The notes: generated by a model from the letters alone, not told the origin. DNA of 64,000 nt from Massilia litorea (GCF_015101885.1 NZ_CP062941.1:2604001-2668000); one strand, 5' to 3'; counted from the first letter of the stretch, positions 17,732 to 27,227 are shown. Made by a program: numbers and translations.

Positions 17732-20700
17732 TCGCGCGTCTGATCCGCTGGTCGATCGCGAACCGCTTCCTCGTGTTGCTGGCGACACTGGGCCTGGTGG
17801 CATGGGGCGTCTGGTCGGCGCAGCGCACGCCGGTCGACGCGCTGCCCGACCTGTCGGACGTGCAGGTGATCATCCGTACGACCTATCCGGGCCAGGCCCC
17901 GCAGCTCGTCGAGAACCAGGTCACCTATCCGCTGACCACCACCATGCTGTCGGTGCCGGGCGCGCGCAGTGTCCGCGGCTATTCGTTTTTCGGCGACTCC
18001 TTCGTCTACGTGCTGTTCGAAGACGGCACCGATCCCTACTGGGCGCGCTCCCGGGTGCTGGAATACCTGAACCAGATCGGTTCGCGGCTGCCGGCACAGG
18101 CCAGGCCGGTGCTCGGACCGGATGCCACCGGCATCGGATGGGTCTACGAATATGCGCTGGTCGACCGCAGCGGCAGGCACGACCTGTCGCAGCTGCGCGC
18201 GCTGCAGGACTGGTTCCTGAAATACGAATTGAAGACGGTACCGAACGTCTCCGAAGTCGCGAGCATCGGCGGCATGGTGCGCCAGTACCAGATCCAGCTC
18301 GACCCCGACAAGCTGCGCGCCTATGGCGTCACGCACGCCCGGGTCATCGACGCGGTGCAGAAGGCGAACCAGGAATCGGGCGGCTCCGTCCTGGAACTGG
18401 GGGAGGCCGAATACATGGTGCGTACTTCCGGCTACCTGGCAACGCTCGACGACTTCCGCCGCATCCCGCTGAAGACAAGCGCCGGAGGGGTCGCCGTGAC
18501 GCTGGGCGACGTGGCGCGGGTGCAAGTCGGCCCCGAAATGCGGCGCGGGATCGCGGAGCTGAACGGCGAGGGCGAGGTTGCGGGCGGCGTCATCGTCATG
18601 CGGTCGGGGAAGAACGCGCTCGCGACGATCGACGCGGTCAAGGCCAAGCTTGCCCAGCTCAAGGCCAGCCTGCCGGCGGGCGTGGAAGTCGTGCCGACCT
18701 ACGACCGCTCGCACCTGATCCGGCGCGCGGTGACGAACCTCGAGCACAAGCTGGCCGAGGAGTTCGTCGTCGTCGCGGTGGTGTGCGCACTCTTCCTGTT
18801 CCACCTGAGCTCGGCACTGGTCGCCATCGTTTCGCTCCCGCTGGGCATCCTTGCGGCCTACACCATCATGTACTATCAGGGCGTGAATGCGAACATCATG
18901 TCGCTCGGCGGTATCGCGATCGCAATCGGCGCAATGGTGGACGCCGCCGTGGTCATGATCGAGAACGCGCACAAGCACCTGGAAGCCTGGAGCCACCGGC
19001 ATCCCGGCAAGAAGCTCGAAGGCGATGCACACTGGCAGGTGATCGGGGAGGCCGCGGCGGAAGTCGGTCCGGCGCTGTTCTTTTCGCTGCTGATCATCGT
19101 CCTGTCCTTTATCCCGGTGTTCGCGCTGGAAGCGCAGGAAGGCCGGCTGTTCGCGCCGCTGGCCTTCACCAAGACCTATGCGATGGCGGCGGCCGCAGGC
19201 CTGGCGGTGACGCTGATTCCAGTGCTGATGGGTTATCTCATCCGCGGAAAAATTCCCCGCGAAGACGCGAACCCGCTCAACAGGCTGCTGATCCGCGCCT
19301 ACCGGCCGCTGCTCGACGCCGTGCTGCGCCGCCCGAAGGGCACCTTGCTCGTCGCGGCGCTGGTCGCCCTTGCAACCGTCTTCCCGGTCAGCCGCCTGGG
19401 CGACGAATTCATGCCGCCGCTGGACGAGGGAGACCTGCTGTACATGCCGTCGGCGCTGCCGGGCATCGGCGCCGGCAAGGCGGCCGAGCTGCTGCAGCAG
19501 ACCGATCGCCTGATCAAGACCGTTCCCGAGGTCGAGACGGTGTTCGGGAAGGCGGGCCGGGCGGAGACCGCCCTTGACCCCGCCCCACTCGAGATGTTCG
19601 AAACCACGATCCAGTTCAAGCCGCGCGAGCAGTGGCGCGCCGGGATGACGCCCGACAAGCTTGTGGAGGAGCTCGACCGGATCGTCAAGGTGCCCGGCCT
19701 GTCGAATGTCTGGGTGCCGCCCATCCGCAACCGCATCGACATGCTGGCCACGGGCGTGAAAAGCCCGGTCGGCATCAAGGTGGCCGGAGCCAGCCTGCAG
19801 GAGATCGACCGCGCCACGGGAGCGATCGAGACCGCCGTGCGCAAGGTGCCGGGCGTCTCGTCGGCGCTGGCGGAGCGGCTGAACGGCGGGCGCTACATCG
19901 ATGTCCAGATCGATCGTGCCGCCGCCGCGCGCTTCGGCCTGAACGTCGCCGATGTGCAGGGCGTGATCTCCGCTGCGGTCGGCGGCGACAATATCGGTGA
20001 GACGGTGGAAGGCCTGCAGCGTTTCCCGATCAATCTGCGCTACCCGCGCGAAGTACGCGACTCCCTGGAGAAGCTGCGCGCGCTGCCGGTGCTGACCGAA
20101 AGCGGCGCCCAGATCCGGCTGGGCGATGTCGCCGCGATTCGCATCGACGACGGACCGCCCATGCTCAAGAGCGAGAACGCGCGCCTGTCGGGTTGGGTGT
20201 ACGTGGACGTCCGGGGACGCGACCTGCGCTCGGCGGTGGAGGAGATGCAGCAGGTTGTCGCGAAGGAGGTGCGGCTGCCTGCCGGGTATTCCGTCTCCTG
20301 GTCGGGACAGTTCGAGTACCTCGAGCGCGCTACGGCGAAGCTGAAAGTCGTCGTGCCGGTGACGCTTGCGATCATCTTCGTACTGCTGTACCTGACATTC
20401 GGCCGCTTCGACGAGGCTGCACTGATCATGGCGACCCTGCCGTTCGCCCTGGCAGGCGGCGCCTGGCTGTTGTGGGCCCTCGGTCACAATTTATCGGTGG
20501 CGAGCGACGTGGGATTCATTGCGCTCGCCGGTGTGTCGGCCGAGTTCGGGGTCATCATGCTGCTCTACCTGAAGCATGCCTGGGAGGCGCGGGTGGCGGT
20601 CGGCACGACAAGCGAGTCCGACCTGATCGACGCAATCCGCGAGGGCGCCGTCATGCGCGTTCGGCCGAAGGCGATGACGGTCGCCGTCATCATCGCCGGC

Positions 20701-20901
20701 CTGGTCCCGATCATGGTCGGCGCCGGCACCGGTTCCGAAGTCATGCAGCGCATTGCCGCCCCGATGGTGGGGGGCATGATCACCGCACCCCTGCTCTCGA
20801 TGTTCGTCGTGCCGGCCGTTTATTTTCTGTTGCGCCGCCGCCAGGTTCGCGCGGCCCAGCCTGTGGCAACGGTTCCCACCGAAGCGGGAATCGCGTCGTG
20901 A
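17728..20901 (+). CDS. cusA: CusA, Cu(I)/Ag(I)-exporting RND transporter (HME family)
   Basis: A 1057-residue inner-membrane proton-driven pump, near the usual HME length. The ATG at 17728 overlaps the cusB stop and gives [18 protein letters not shown], the conserved first helix. The three methionines that bind Cu(I)/Ag(I) in E. coli CusA fall at the same residue numbers here: Met573 ([10 protein letters not shown]), Met623 (PLEMFETTI) and Met672 ([12 protein letters not shown]). This favours monovalent copper/silver over Zn/Co/Cd. The proton-relay helix region reads [26 protein letters not shown]. Final helices end in a basic tail at RRRQVRAAQ. Confidence 0.96.
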   Translation: MIARLIRWSIANRFLVLLATLGLVAWGVWSAQRTPVDALPDLSDVQVIIRTTYPGQAPQLVENQVTYPLTTTMLSVPGARSVRGYSFFGDSFVYVLFEDGTDPYWARSRVLEYLNQIGSRLPAQARPVLGPDATGIGWVYEYALVDRSGRHDLSQLRALQDWFLKYELKTVPNVSEVASIGGMVRQYQIQLDPDKLRAYGVTHARVIDAVQKANQESGGSVLELGEAEYMVRTSGYLATLDDFRRIPLKTSAGGVAVTLGDVARVQVGPEMRRGIAELNGEGEVAGGVIVMRSGKNALATIDAVKAKLAQLKASLPAGVEVVPTYDRSHLIRRAVTNLEHKLAEEFVVVAVVCALFLFHLSSALVAIVSLPLGILAAYTIMYYQGVNANIMSLGGIAIAIGAMVDAAVVMIENAHKHLEAWSHRHPGKKLEGDAHWQVIGEAAAEVGPALFFSLLIIVLSFIPVFALEAQEGRLFAPLAFTKTYAMAAAAGLAVTLIPVLMGYLIRGKIPREDANPLNRLLIRAYRPLLDAVLRRPKGTLLVAALVALATVFPVSRLGDEFMPPLDEGDLLYMPSALPGIGAGKAAELLQQTDRLIKTVPEVETVFGKAGRAETALDPAPLEMFETTIQFKPREQWRAGMTPDKLVEELDRIVKVPGLSNVWVPPIRNRIDMLATGVKSPVGIKVAGASLQEIDRATGAIETAVRKVPGVSSALAERLNGGRYIDVQIDRAAAARFGLNVADVQGVISAAVGGDNIGETVEGLQRFPINLRYPREVRDSLEKLRALPVLTESGAQIRLGDVAAIRIDDGPPMLKSENARLSGWVYVDVRGRDLRSAVEEMQQVVAKEVRLPAGYSVSWSGQFEYLERATAKLKVVVPVTLAIIFVLLYLTFGRFDEAALIMATLPFALAGGAWLLWALGHNLSVASDVGFIALAGVSAEFGVIMLLYLKHAWEARVAVGTTSESDLIDAIREGAVMRVRPKAMTVAVIIAGLVPIMVGAGTGSEVMQRIAAPMVGGMITAPLLSMFVVPAVYFLLRRRQVRAAQPVATVPTEAGIAS

Positions 20902-20947
20902 CCGATTGTCCATGTACTTTTTACACTGATCAACTCAAGGAGAAATG

Positions 20948-21292
20948 ATGAAAACGACCGCAACCCTCTGCCTGGTACTCGCCCTGACGGGCCCGTCCAT
21001 TGCCTTCGCACATGCCGACGGCATGCAGATGGACATGAAGGGAATGGCAAACCCGAAGGAAAAAAACCAGCCCGGTATCCATCAGACGACTGCCGTCGTC
21101 AAAGCCGTCGATGCCGGCAAGGGCAAGGTCACGCTGGCCCACGGTGCGATCGCGAGCCTGAACTGGCCGCCGATGACGATGGCATTCTCCGTCAAGGACA
21201 AGCGCCTGCTCGACAAGCTCGTCGTCGGGAGCACTGTCAATGTGGAGCTGGTGAAGGAAGGTTCCGGCTTCACGGTCAAAGCCGTCAAATAG
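20948..21292 (+). CDS. cusF: CusF-like periplasmic copper/silver-binding chaperone
   Basis: A 114-residue exported protein. Two adjacent ATG codons exist (20945 and 20948). The second is preferred because it lies 5 bp from the AAGGAGA ribosome site, the first only 2 bp. A signal peptide (LCLVLALTGPSIAFA) precedes a His/Met-rich linker (HADGMQMDMKGM) and the OB-fold, with the CusF ligands His, Trp, Met, Met in LAHGAIASLNWPPMTMAF. It delivers Cu(I)/Ag(I) to the CusCBA pump. It lies 46 bp after cusA and duplicates the domain fused to CusB. Confidence 0.93.
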   Translation: MKTTATLCLVLALTGPSIAFAHADGMQMDMKGMANPKEKNQPGIHQTTAVVKAVDAGKGKVTLAHGAIASLNWPPMTMAFSVKDKRLLDKLVVGSTVNVELVKEGSGFTVKAVK

Positions 21293-21403
21293 CCTTCCGC
21301 GAAACGCTGAGCGGTCATCAAATTCCGCACACAGCGTGGCGCTTCTTGCAGCGCGCTGCGATCCGGTGCAGAGTAGCGCCTTTCATCGCAACAGAAAGAA
21401 CGC

Positions 21404-22168
21404 ATGTCGACAGAACGCGTTGAGTTTCAGGGGCCGCACGGCAAAATTTCGGCCAAGCTCGACATGCCGGACGGTGCCCCGCGCGCCTACGGCGTGTTCG
21501 CCCACTGCTTCACCTGCAGCAAGGACGTGCTGGCGGCGAACCGCATCTCGCAGGGCCTGGCCGAGCGCGGCGTGGCCATGCTGCGCTTCGATTTCGCCGG
21601 CCTGGGCGCCAGTCATGGCGATTTCGCGGACACGAATTTTTCGTCGAACGTGGAAGACCTGGTGGCCGCCGCCGGCTTCCTGCGCGAGAAGTTCGCCGCG
21701 CCGCGCCTGCTGGTCGGCCACAGCATGGGCGGTACCGCCGTGCTGGCCGCGGCCCATCTAATTCCCGAGTCGAAGGCGGTGGTGACGATCGCCTCGCCGA
21801 GCGATCCGCATTATGTGGTGAACGCCTTGTTGTCCGAGCACCTCGACACGCTTGCCGAGTTGGGAGAAGCGCGCGTAAAACTGGCGGGACGCGATTTCAA
21901 TATCCGCCAGCAGTTTGTGGAGGATGCGACTTCTCATCAGTTGGCCGACAGGATCGCCCAGTTGAATCGTGCGCTGCTGGTAATGCATGCGCCGAACGAC
22001 GATACGGTGGACGTCGCCAACGCGCTGCGCATTTTCGAACTGGCGAATTATCCGAAGAGCTTTATTTCGCTCGACGGGATCGATCACCTGGTGACGGGGA
22101 GGGAGGATGCGGCGCAGGTGGCCGCGATGATCGCGGCGTGGAGCGGGCGGTATATCGATGCGCCGTAG
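21404..22168 (+). CDS. Alpha/beta hydrolase
   Basis: A 254-residue serine hydrolase with the nucleophile elbow GHSMGG near residue 107. The oxyanion region is AHCFTCSKD, followed by RFDFAGLGASHGDF. The acid is probably in MHAPNDDTVD and the catalytic histidine in GIDHLVTG. This AHCFTCSKD subgroup is often fused to an OsmC domain in other bacteria; here it stands alone. There is no signal peptide. The stop codon TAG is contributed by the left arm of the inverted-repeat element that follows, suggesting the repeat inserted at or replaced the gene's end. Confidence 0.88.
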   Translation: MSTERVEFQGPHGKISAKLDMPDGAPRAYGVFAHCFTCSKDVLAANRISQGLAERGVAMLRFDFAGLGASHGDFADTNFSSNVEDLVAAAGFLREKFAAPRLLVGHSMGGTAVLAAAHLIPESKAVVTIASPSDPHYVVNALLSEHLDTLAELGEARVKLAGRDFNIRQQFVEDATSHQLADRIAQLNRALLVMHAPNDDTVDVANALRIFELANYPKSFISLDGIDHLVTGREDAAQVAAMIAAWSGRYIDAP

Positions 22169-22331
22169 GGTGGGCGGCTACACCTGTGTGCTCAACATTT
22201 CCACGGTCGTCGTGCCGCCCACGCGTTCAGCCAGCTTTTGAAGCCTCGCGTCGGTTCACGCATGGATTGAACGCGTGGGCGGCGCAATAGCCGCAAGTAC
22301 GCTTGCCGCATGGTAGAGCCGCCCACCCTAC
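22165..22331. repeat. 167-bp nested inverted-repeat element (GTAGGGTGGGC family, copy 1)
   Basis: Outer 15-bp perfect inverted arms GTAGGGTGGGCGGCT (22165-22179) and AGCCGCCCACCCTAC (22317-22331) enclose 16-bp perfect inner arms (22214-22229 and 22268-22283) containing ACGCGTTCA / TGAACGCGT. It lies between two convergent genes. The same architecture recurs at 29280-29449. Confidence 0.85.
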
Positions 22332-22347
22332 GCCGCGCAGCGTCAAT

Positions 22348-22695
22348 TTATTCGTCGAACTCTTCCGCCAGGTTCTTCCACCCGCGGCTCTTGGCAAACG
22401 GCGCAAACTCTTCCGGCGCCTCGAGCACGAGCAGCTTGCGCTCCTGCAAGCCCGTATCGCTGAGGCCGAAGTCCGGTCCCTTGTAGCCGAGCGCACGCAG
22501 GCGCTCGATGATGGCCTTCACGAGGACGCTGTCCTGGTGCATGCCGGGATCGAGGGGTGCGCTGAAGTCGACGTACACGTCGATGATCCCGTAGCCCTCG
22601 TCGAAAATGCGGATCGCCTTGACGTCGTGGGAACGGCCGGTGCTGTCGACGGCCTTGAATGGGCCGGACAGTTCAATGTCGGTATCGGTAGTCAT
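22348..22695 (-). CDS. Hypothetical protein
   Basis: A 115-residue soluble, acidic protein starting at the ATG at 22695 and ending in WKNLAEEFDE. It has no signal peptide or membrane segment. Recognisable stretches are VKAIRIFDEGYGIIDVYVDF and LRALGYKGPDFGLSDTGLQERKLLVLEAPEEFAPFA. I do not know the family. It is 35 bp downstream of the M61 peptidase gene on the same strand. The ordinary codon use and intact frame support a real gene. Confidence 0.65.
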   Translation of the reverse strand: MTTDTDIELSGPFKAVDSTGRSHDVKAIRIFDEGYGIIDVYVDFSAPLDPGMHQDSVLVKAIIERLRALGYKGPDFGLSDTGLQERKLLVLEAPEEFAPFAKSRGWKNLAEEFDE

Positions 22696-22730
22696 GGTGC
22701 GAGCATACCACCGACCCGAATTCGGCGACT

Positions 22731-24644
22731 TTACTTCAGCGCCTTGTAAATCGCCTCCAGCCGGTCCGGCGTGCCCGGGATGCGTTCCAGGCGCGGATAG
22801 CGCAGGCCGCCGTGATAATCCAGCGAGATCGTGCGCAGGTTGTTGCCCTTTTTGACCAGCAGTTCGATCGGCGCCTTGTTCTCCTTCGACGCCTTCACGG
22901 CCGCCTTCAGCACCTCCGGCTTGAACACCTTGTTGTTGACCGCGACGATGGTCGAGTTGCCGGCCAGGCCGGCACGGAAGCCGACACCGTCCCACTGCAC
23001 GTTGCTCACGCCGCCGTCGGCGCGCACGGCGAAGCCCAGCGAGTAGCTGAAGTCGGTCGACTTGCTGCGTTCTTCGGCGCTCTTGATGGTATCGGTCGGG
23101 GTCTCGGTGTAGACCAGCTTCCAGCCGGCGCGCGCCAGGCCGTCGAGCGGGGCGCCGGGGCCGTGGCCGTCCAGGCGCGCACGCAGGAAGGGCGCCCAGT
23201 CGAATTTCTGCACCCGGGTCAAGGCCGCGACCACGTCCTCGAAGGTGTAGAAAACCGGCTGCACGCGGCCATTCTCGATGCCGTAGAAGGCACGTGCGAA
23301 ATCGTCGAGCGAACGCTTGTCGCCGGACAGTTCGCGGATCTTCGTGTCGACGTCGAGCCAGATCAGCGCGCCTTCCGAATAATAGTCCTCGCCGCGCTGC
23401 CAGTTGCTCCAGCCGAGGGCACGGCGGGCGATGATGATCGGGTCGTTCACGGTGTCCTGCATCGCGCGCCAGGCGCGTCCCCGCACGTTGTCGTAGCGGG
23501 CGGCGGTGGCGGCCAGCGCGTCGCGTGCGCCGGTTTGCGAGAGCAGGCCCGAACGCGCGCCCAGCACCTCGCCCCAGTACTCGGTCTGGCCCTCATACAC
23601 CCAGAGCAGCTCGTTCTGCAGCGGCGTGTTGAAGTTCGGGACGTCCTGGCCGGCAGGGCGGCGGAACTTGCCGTTCCACGAGTGGGTGTACTCGTGCGGC
23701 AGCAGGTCGCGGCCCGCTTCGCCACGCGCCCACTCGGTGAAATAGCCCGGCTTGACGCCGTTCTCGCTCGACTGGTGGTGCTCGCGGCCGATGCTGCCGA
23801 AGTCGTCCGACAGCGCCAGCAGGAAGTCGTAGTGGGCGTAGTGGTGCGAGCCGAAGAGTCTGGCGGCCTGCTGCACCATCGCGCGGTGGGCGGCGATCTG
23901 CTCGGGCTTCGCTTCCAGGCTCTCGGCGTTGTCGGCGACGACGTTCAGCGTGACGCGCACCCTGGCGTTCGGATCGAGGTCGATCTTTTTGAAATAACGG
24001 CCCGCGAACAGCGGCGAGTCGATCAGCGTTTCCAGGTCGTGCGCCTTGAACTGGACCTCGTCGCCCTTGCGTTCGGCCGTTTCCAGCGCGGTGCCGTACT
24101 GCCAGCCCGCGGGCAGCGTCAAGGACGGCTGCACCGTGATGCGGCGCGCCACGTAACCTGCCGGATACAGCGTCACCGACGGCCATTGCAGGCCGAGGAT
24201 ATCGTCGGTCATGACGATGCGGCCCTGGCCCGGATCGAGCGGAGAGAGGAACTGGTATTCGGCTTCCAGCGTCGTCACGCCTTCGGGCACCGTCAGGTGG
24301 AAAGCGAAGACCTCGACCGGGTCGCGCGTCCACTCCACCGGCTTGCCGCCGGCCGTGAATTTCAGGCCCGCGAGCTGCGTCAGCGGACCACTCGGGCCGT
24401 GGTTCGCCGGCAGCCATTGCGGATACAGGAAAGTCATCGGGCCCGGCTTGACCGGCACCGTCATGTGCATGCGGAAGATCTGCTGCGAGAGGTTGGTCGC
24501 ATCGACCTTCAGCACGATGGTGCCGGGGTAGGGCTGGTCGACCGGGGCCGGCACGGCGGCCTGCGCCGGGAAGGTCAATGCGACAGCCAGGGCGAGGGCC
24601 GAGGCTGATTTTGCGGCGAACGAAACAGGTGCGTGAGCGGTCAT
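22731..24644 (-). CDS. M61 family metallopeptidase (glycyl aminopeptidase-like) with C-terminal PDZ domain
   Basis: A 637-residue exported zinc peptidase. The start at 24644 gives a signal peptide (SALALAVALTFPAQA) that the longer reading would displace. The zinc site HEYTHSWNGKFRRP is near residue 316 and the third ligand is probably the glutamate in LWVYEGQTEYWGEVL. The C-terminus (~515-600) carries a PDZ-like domain, DGGVSNVQWDGVGFRAGLAGNSTIVAVNN. Family members remove N-terminal glycine or other residues from peptides in the periplasm. The overall length matches the family. Confidence 0.92.
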   Translation of the reverse strand: MTAHAPVSFAAKSASALALAVALTFPAQAAVPAPVDQPYPGTIVLKVDATNLSQQIFRMHMTVPVKPGPMTFLYPQWLPANHGPSGPLTQLAGLKFTAGGKPVEWTRDPVEVFAFHLTVPEGVTTLEAEYQFLSPLDPGQGRIVMTDDILGLQWPSVTLYPAGYVARRITVQPSLTLPAGWQYGTALETAERKGDEVQFKAHDLETLIDSPLFAGRYFKKIDLDPNARVRVTLNVVADNAESLEAKPEQIAAHRAMVQQAARLFGSHHYAHYDFLLALSDDFGSIGREHHQSSENGVKPGYFTEWARGEAGRDLLPHEYTHSWNGKFRRPAGQDVPNFNTPLQNELLWVYEGQTEYWGEVLGARSGLLSQTGARDALAATAARYDNVRGRAWRAMQDTVNDPIIIARRALGWSNWQRGEDYYSEGALIWLDVDTKIRELSGDKRSLDDFARAFYGIENGRVQPVFYTFEDVVAALTRVQKFDWAPFLRARLDGHGPGAPLDGLARAGWKLVYTETPTDTIKSAEERSKSTDFSYSLGFAVRADGGVSNVQWDGVGFRAGLAGNSTIVAVNNKVFKPEVLKAAVKASKENKAPIELLVKKGNNLRTISLDYHGGLRYPRLERIPGTPDRLEAIYKALK

Positions 24645-24739
24645 TTGTAGGCGGTGTGGAGGACGAAACCGGACGAGTGTAGCACGCAGAAATTGCCACA
24701 TTGCTTGCTAAATACTCTGAAACAATCCTTCAAATAAAA

Positions 24740-24768
24740 TTTGAAAAGAGCGCCGAAAATCCGTATTT
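24740..24768 (+). promoter_or_regulatory. Candidate heat-shock (sigma-32) promoter of hsp20
   Basis: TTTGAAA (24740-24746), 14-nt spacer, CCGTATTT (24761-24768) resembles the sigma-32 pattern CTTGAAA-N11-16-CCCCATTT. A second CTTGAAA at 24776-24782 has a poorer -10. The long 5' leader of about 100 nt before the start codon could also hold an RNA thermometer, but I could not establish one by eye. Confidence 0.4.
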
Positions 24769-24871
24769 CGTATGCCTTGAAAAGTGCATGGGATGGCATT
24801 AGATTGGTTCCAACGGATGCTCACGATGAGGTCCGTCAACTTATCGCTTAACTTTTACGAGGATATTTATC

Positions 24872-25336
24872 ATGCGTACTTTTGATCTCGCACCCCTGTA
24901 CCGTTCCGCCATCGGCTTCGATCGCCTGGCCAGCCTGCTCGAGCAACGCGCCGAATCGCAGCCGAGCTATCCGCCCTACAACGTCGAGCTGCTCGCCGAA
25001 GACAAATACCGCATCGTGATGGCCCTTGCCGGCTTCTCGCGCGATGAAGTGGAAATCGTCTCCGAGCGCGACACCCTGCACGTGACCGGCCGCAAGCAGA
25101 AGGACGCCACCGAGCGCACCTACCTGCACCGCGGTATCGCCGCCCGCGATTTCGAACAGCGCTTCCAGCTGGCGAACCACGTGAAGGTCACCACCGCGTC
25201 CTTCGACAACGGCATGCTGACCATCGACCTGGTGCGCGAAGTGCCTGAAGCACTCAAGCCGCGCAAGATCCAGATCGGCGACGCGAACGGCACCGTCGAC
25301 AATGTTCAGCAGATCGAACAGCGTCAGGCTGCTTAA
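24872..25336 (+). CDS. Hsp20 family small heat-shock protein (IbpA-like)
   Basis: A 154-residue ATP-independent holdase that binds unfolding proteins until DnaK/ClpB act. It has the IbpA-type N-terminus MRTFDLAPLYRSAIGFDRLASLLE and then PPYNVELLAEDKYRIVMALAGF. The alpha-crystallin domain (~35-130) shows RTYLHRGIAARDFEQRFQLANHVKV and the conserved end DNGMLTIDLVREVPE. The C-terminal tail carries PRKIQI, the I-x-I anchor used for oligomer assembly. GAGG at 24854-24857 may serve as the ribosome site. It is a single-gene transcript with its own terminator. Confidence 0.95.
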   Translation: MRTFDLAPLYRSAIGFDRLASLLEQRAESQPSYPPYNVELLAEDKYRIVMALAGFSRDEVEIVSERDTLHVTGRKQKDATERTYLHRGIAARDFEQRFQLANHVKVTTASFDNGMLTIDLVREVPEALKPRKIQIGDANGTVDNVQQIEQRQAA

Positions 25337-25368
25337 GGGCAGGATGTAGCGTAGTACAGTAGTAGCGA

Positions 25369-25399
25369 AAAGGGTGCCTGCAGTTGGGGTGCCCTTTTT
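25369..25399 (+). terminator. Rho-independent terminator of hsp20
   Basis: AAAGGGTGCC (25369-25378) pairs with GGTGCCCTTT (25388-25397) in a 10-bp stem with two G-U pairs, followed by a T-run. It begins 32 bp after the hsp20 stop codon. Confidence 0.8.
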
Positions 25400-25472
25400 C
25401 ACGTCCCGGTGCGGACAGTTTTGTCCGGGGCGCCGCGTTTCGATTGTTCGACGTCCGAACGCGCGGGCACAA

Positions 25473-25550
25473 GTGCCCACCCTAGGTTATGCAGCGGCCG
25501 GCAATGCGTTGTTGGCAGTCGCGTAACGTAGGGTGGGCTCTCCGAGCCCA
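25473..25550. repeat. GTAGGGTGGGC-family repeat between hsp20 and degP (shorter variant)
   Basis: GTGCCCACCCTAGGTTATGC (25473-25492) is an imperfect inverted copy of GCGTAACGTAGGGTGGGC (25521-25538). Small palindromes flank them: GGGCACAAGTGCCC at 25465-25478 and a GGGCTC/GAGCCC pair at 25534-25549, followed by CACGCGTTCA. This is the main content of the 373-bp gap between hsp20 and degP, apart from the terminator and the CTTAAG repeats. Confidence 0.7.
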
Positions 25551-25611
25551 CGCGTTCACCCCTCGCGCAGACGCGCCGGCGAACAACATAAAGACCGCCG
25601 CTTCAGCCCCG

Positions 25612-25640
25612 CTTAAGGTTGAGCTTAAGCATGTTCTAAG
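25612..25640 (+). promoter_or_regulatory. CTTAAG direct repeats, candidate QseB/PmrA-type operator upstream of degP
   Basis: CTTAAG at 25612-25617 and 25624-25629, followed by CTAAG at 25636-25640, recur at roughly one helical turn. OmpR-family regulators of the QseB/PmrA type recognise CTTAAG-like half-sites with an 11-nt period; here the first spacing is 12 nt. The downstream operon encodes exactly such a regulator, so autoregulation is plausible. Confidence 0.45.
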
Positions 25641-25709
25641 ACAGATCAGCGACACTAACTACATCGATACACCGTTATCGGCCAACCCTCTTTATCCAGG
25701 AGCACGTCC

Positions 25710-27227
25710 ATGCAAACCGAAGGTGCAGTAACCGCCATCACCGCAAAACGTCTCACGCTGGCGCTGTGCGCGGCGGGCGTTATCGGCGGCGCGGTCGGAG
25801 CGATTACCGTCAATCACAACAACGCCATCGCCCAGAGCGCGCCGCCAGTGGCCGCGGCTCCTGCGACCGTGCAGGCGCCGCCGGCCGTCGCCGGCGCGCC
25901 CGCCGCCACCGTGACGCTGCCCGACTTCACCCGCATCGCCTCGGAACACGGCAAGGCGGTCGTGAACATCCGCGTCGTCGGCAGCACCAAGGCCAGCATG
26001 CGCGGTGGCCCGCAGATCGATCCGAACGATCCGTTCTATGAATTTTTCCGTCGCTTCCAGGGCCCGCAATCTCCGCGCGGCGGTGGCGACGTTCCCGTTT
26101 TCGGCGCCGGATCGGGCTTCATCGTAAGCCCGGACGGCGTCATCCTGACGAATGCGCACGTGGTGCGCGACGCCAACGAAGTCACGGTCAAGCTGGCCGA
26201 CCGCCGCGAATACCGCGCGAAGGTCCTCGGCTCCGATCCCGCGACCGACGTGGCGGTGCTGAAAATCGACGCGAAAAACCTGCCGGTCGTCCCGATCGGT
26301 AACTCGCGCAACCTGCAGACCGGCGAGTGGGTGCTGGCGATCGGTTCTCCCTACGGCCTCGAGTCCACCGTGACCGCCGGCGTGGTCAGCGCCACCGGCC
26401 GCAACCTGGGCAGCGAAAGCAACGTGCAGTTCATCCAGACCGACGTCGCCGTCAACCCCGGTAACTCGGGTGGCCCGCTGTTCAATACGCGCGGCGAAGT
26501 GGTCGGCATCAATTCGCAGATCTACAGCCAGACCGGCGGCTACCAGGGCCTGTCGTTCGCGATCCCGATCGACGTCGCGGCGCGCATCAAGGACCAGATC
26601 GTCGCCACCGGCAAAGTGCAGCACGCGAAACTCGGCGTCTCGATCCAGGACGTGAACCAGGGCTTCGCCGATTCGTTCAACCTGGCCTCGCCGGAAGGCG
26701 CGCTGGTCGCCAATGTGGAGCGCGGCAGCGCCGCCGATCGTGCCGGCCTGAAGGCGGGCGACGTGGTGCGCAAGGTGAACGGCCAGCCGATCATCGGCTC
26801 GGGCGATTTGCCGGGCATGCTGGCGGTCTCGAAGCCGGGCGACAAGGTCGCGCTCGACGTCTGGCGCGACGGGAAGATCGTGCGCCTGAACGCGACCCTC
26901 GGCAACGCCAGCGACAAGGCGGACCCGGTCGAGCGCGTACAGGTGTCGAACATCGACAAGGGTGCCAAGCTGGGCCTGGCCCTGCGTCCGCTCGACCCGA
27001 ACGAGCAGCGCCAGAGCGGCATCAGTTCCGGCCTGGTGATCGAGGATGCGGGCGGCCCGGCAATTGCCGCCGGCGTGATGCCGGGCGACGTGCTGCTGTC
27101 GGTGAACGGCAAACCGGTCTCGACCGTTGCCCAGGTGCGCGAGATGGTCAACAAATCCACCAAGTCGGTGGCCTTGCTGATCCAGCGCGGGGATGACAGA
27201 ATCTTCATTCCGGTGCGGATTGGCTAA
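25710..27227 (+). CDS. degP: Do/DegP (HtrA) family periplasmic serine endoprotease
   Basis: A 505-residue protease-chaperone with an N-terminal signal/anchor segment (LTLALCAAGVIGGAVGAITV) and a Pro/Ala-rich linker. The trypsin-like domain (~70-280) shows the triad: His near 150 in TNAHVV, Asp near 180 in ATDVAVL, Ser near 253 in GNSGGPLF. Two PDZ domains follow (~290-380 and ~400-500), with GVMPGDVLLSVNGKPV in the second. It degrades or refolds damaged envelope proteins. It is the first gene of a likely operon with the response regulator 46 bp downstream, which suggests an envelope-stress circuit. Confidence 0.95.
   Translation: MQTEGAVTAITAKRLTLALCAAGVIGGAVGAITVNHNNAIAQSAPPVAAAPATVQAPPAVAGAPAATVTLPDFTRIASEHGKAVVNIRVVGSTKASMRGGPQIDPNDPFYEFFRRFQGPQSPRGGGDVPVFGAGSGFIVSPDGVILTNAHVVRDANEVTVKLADRREYRAKVLGSDPATDVAVLKIDAKNLPVVPIGNSRNLQTGEWVLAIGSPYGLESTVTAGVVSATGRNLGSESNVQFIQTDVAVNPGNSGGPLFNTRGEVVGINSQIYSQTGGYQGLSFAIPIDVAARIKDQIVATGKVQHAKLGVSIQDVNQGFADSFNLASPEGALVANVERGSAADRAGLKAGDVVRKVNGQPIIGSGDLPGMLAVSKPGDKVALDVWRDGKIVRLNATLGNASDKADPVERVQVSNIDKGAKLGLALRPLDPNEQRQSGISSGLVIEDAGGPAIAAGVMPGDVLLSVNGKPVSTVAQVREMVNKSTKSVALLIQRGDDRIFIPVRIG

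Noticed and set aside
17725..20487. Very long open frame (about 920 codons) on the strand opposite cusA
   Set aside because: It is His/Arg/Asp-rich with no recognisable domain and lies fully inside cusA, whose conserved residues are clear. GC-rich third positions commonly create such antisense frames.
22165..22331. CRISPR-like array formed by the GTAGGGTGGGC repeats
   Set aside because: The copies are inverted, not regularly spaced direct repeats with unique spacers, and no cas gene is present.
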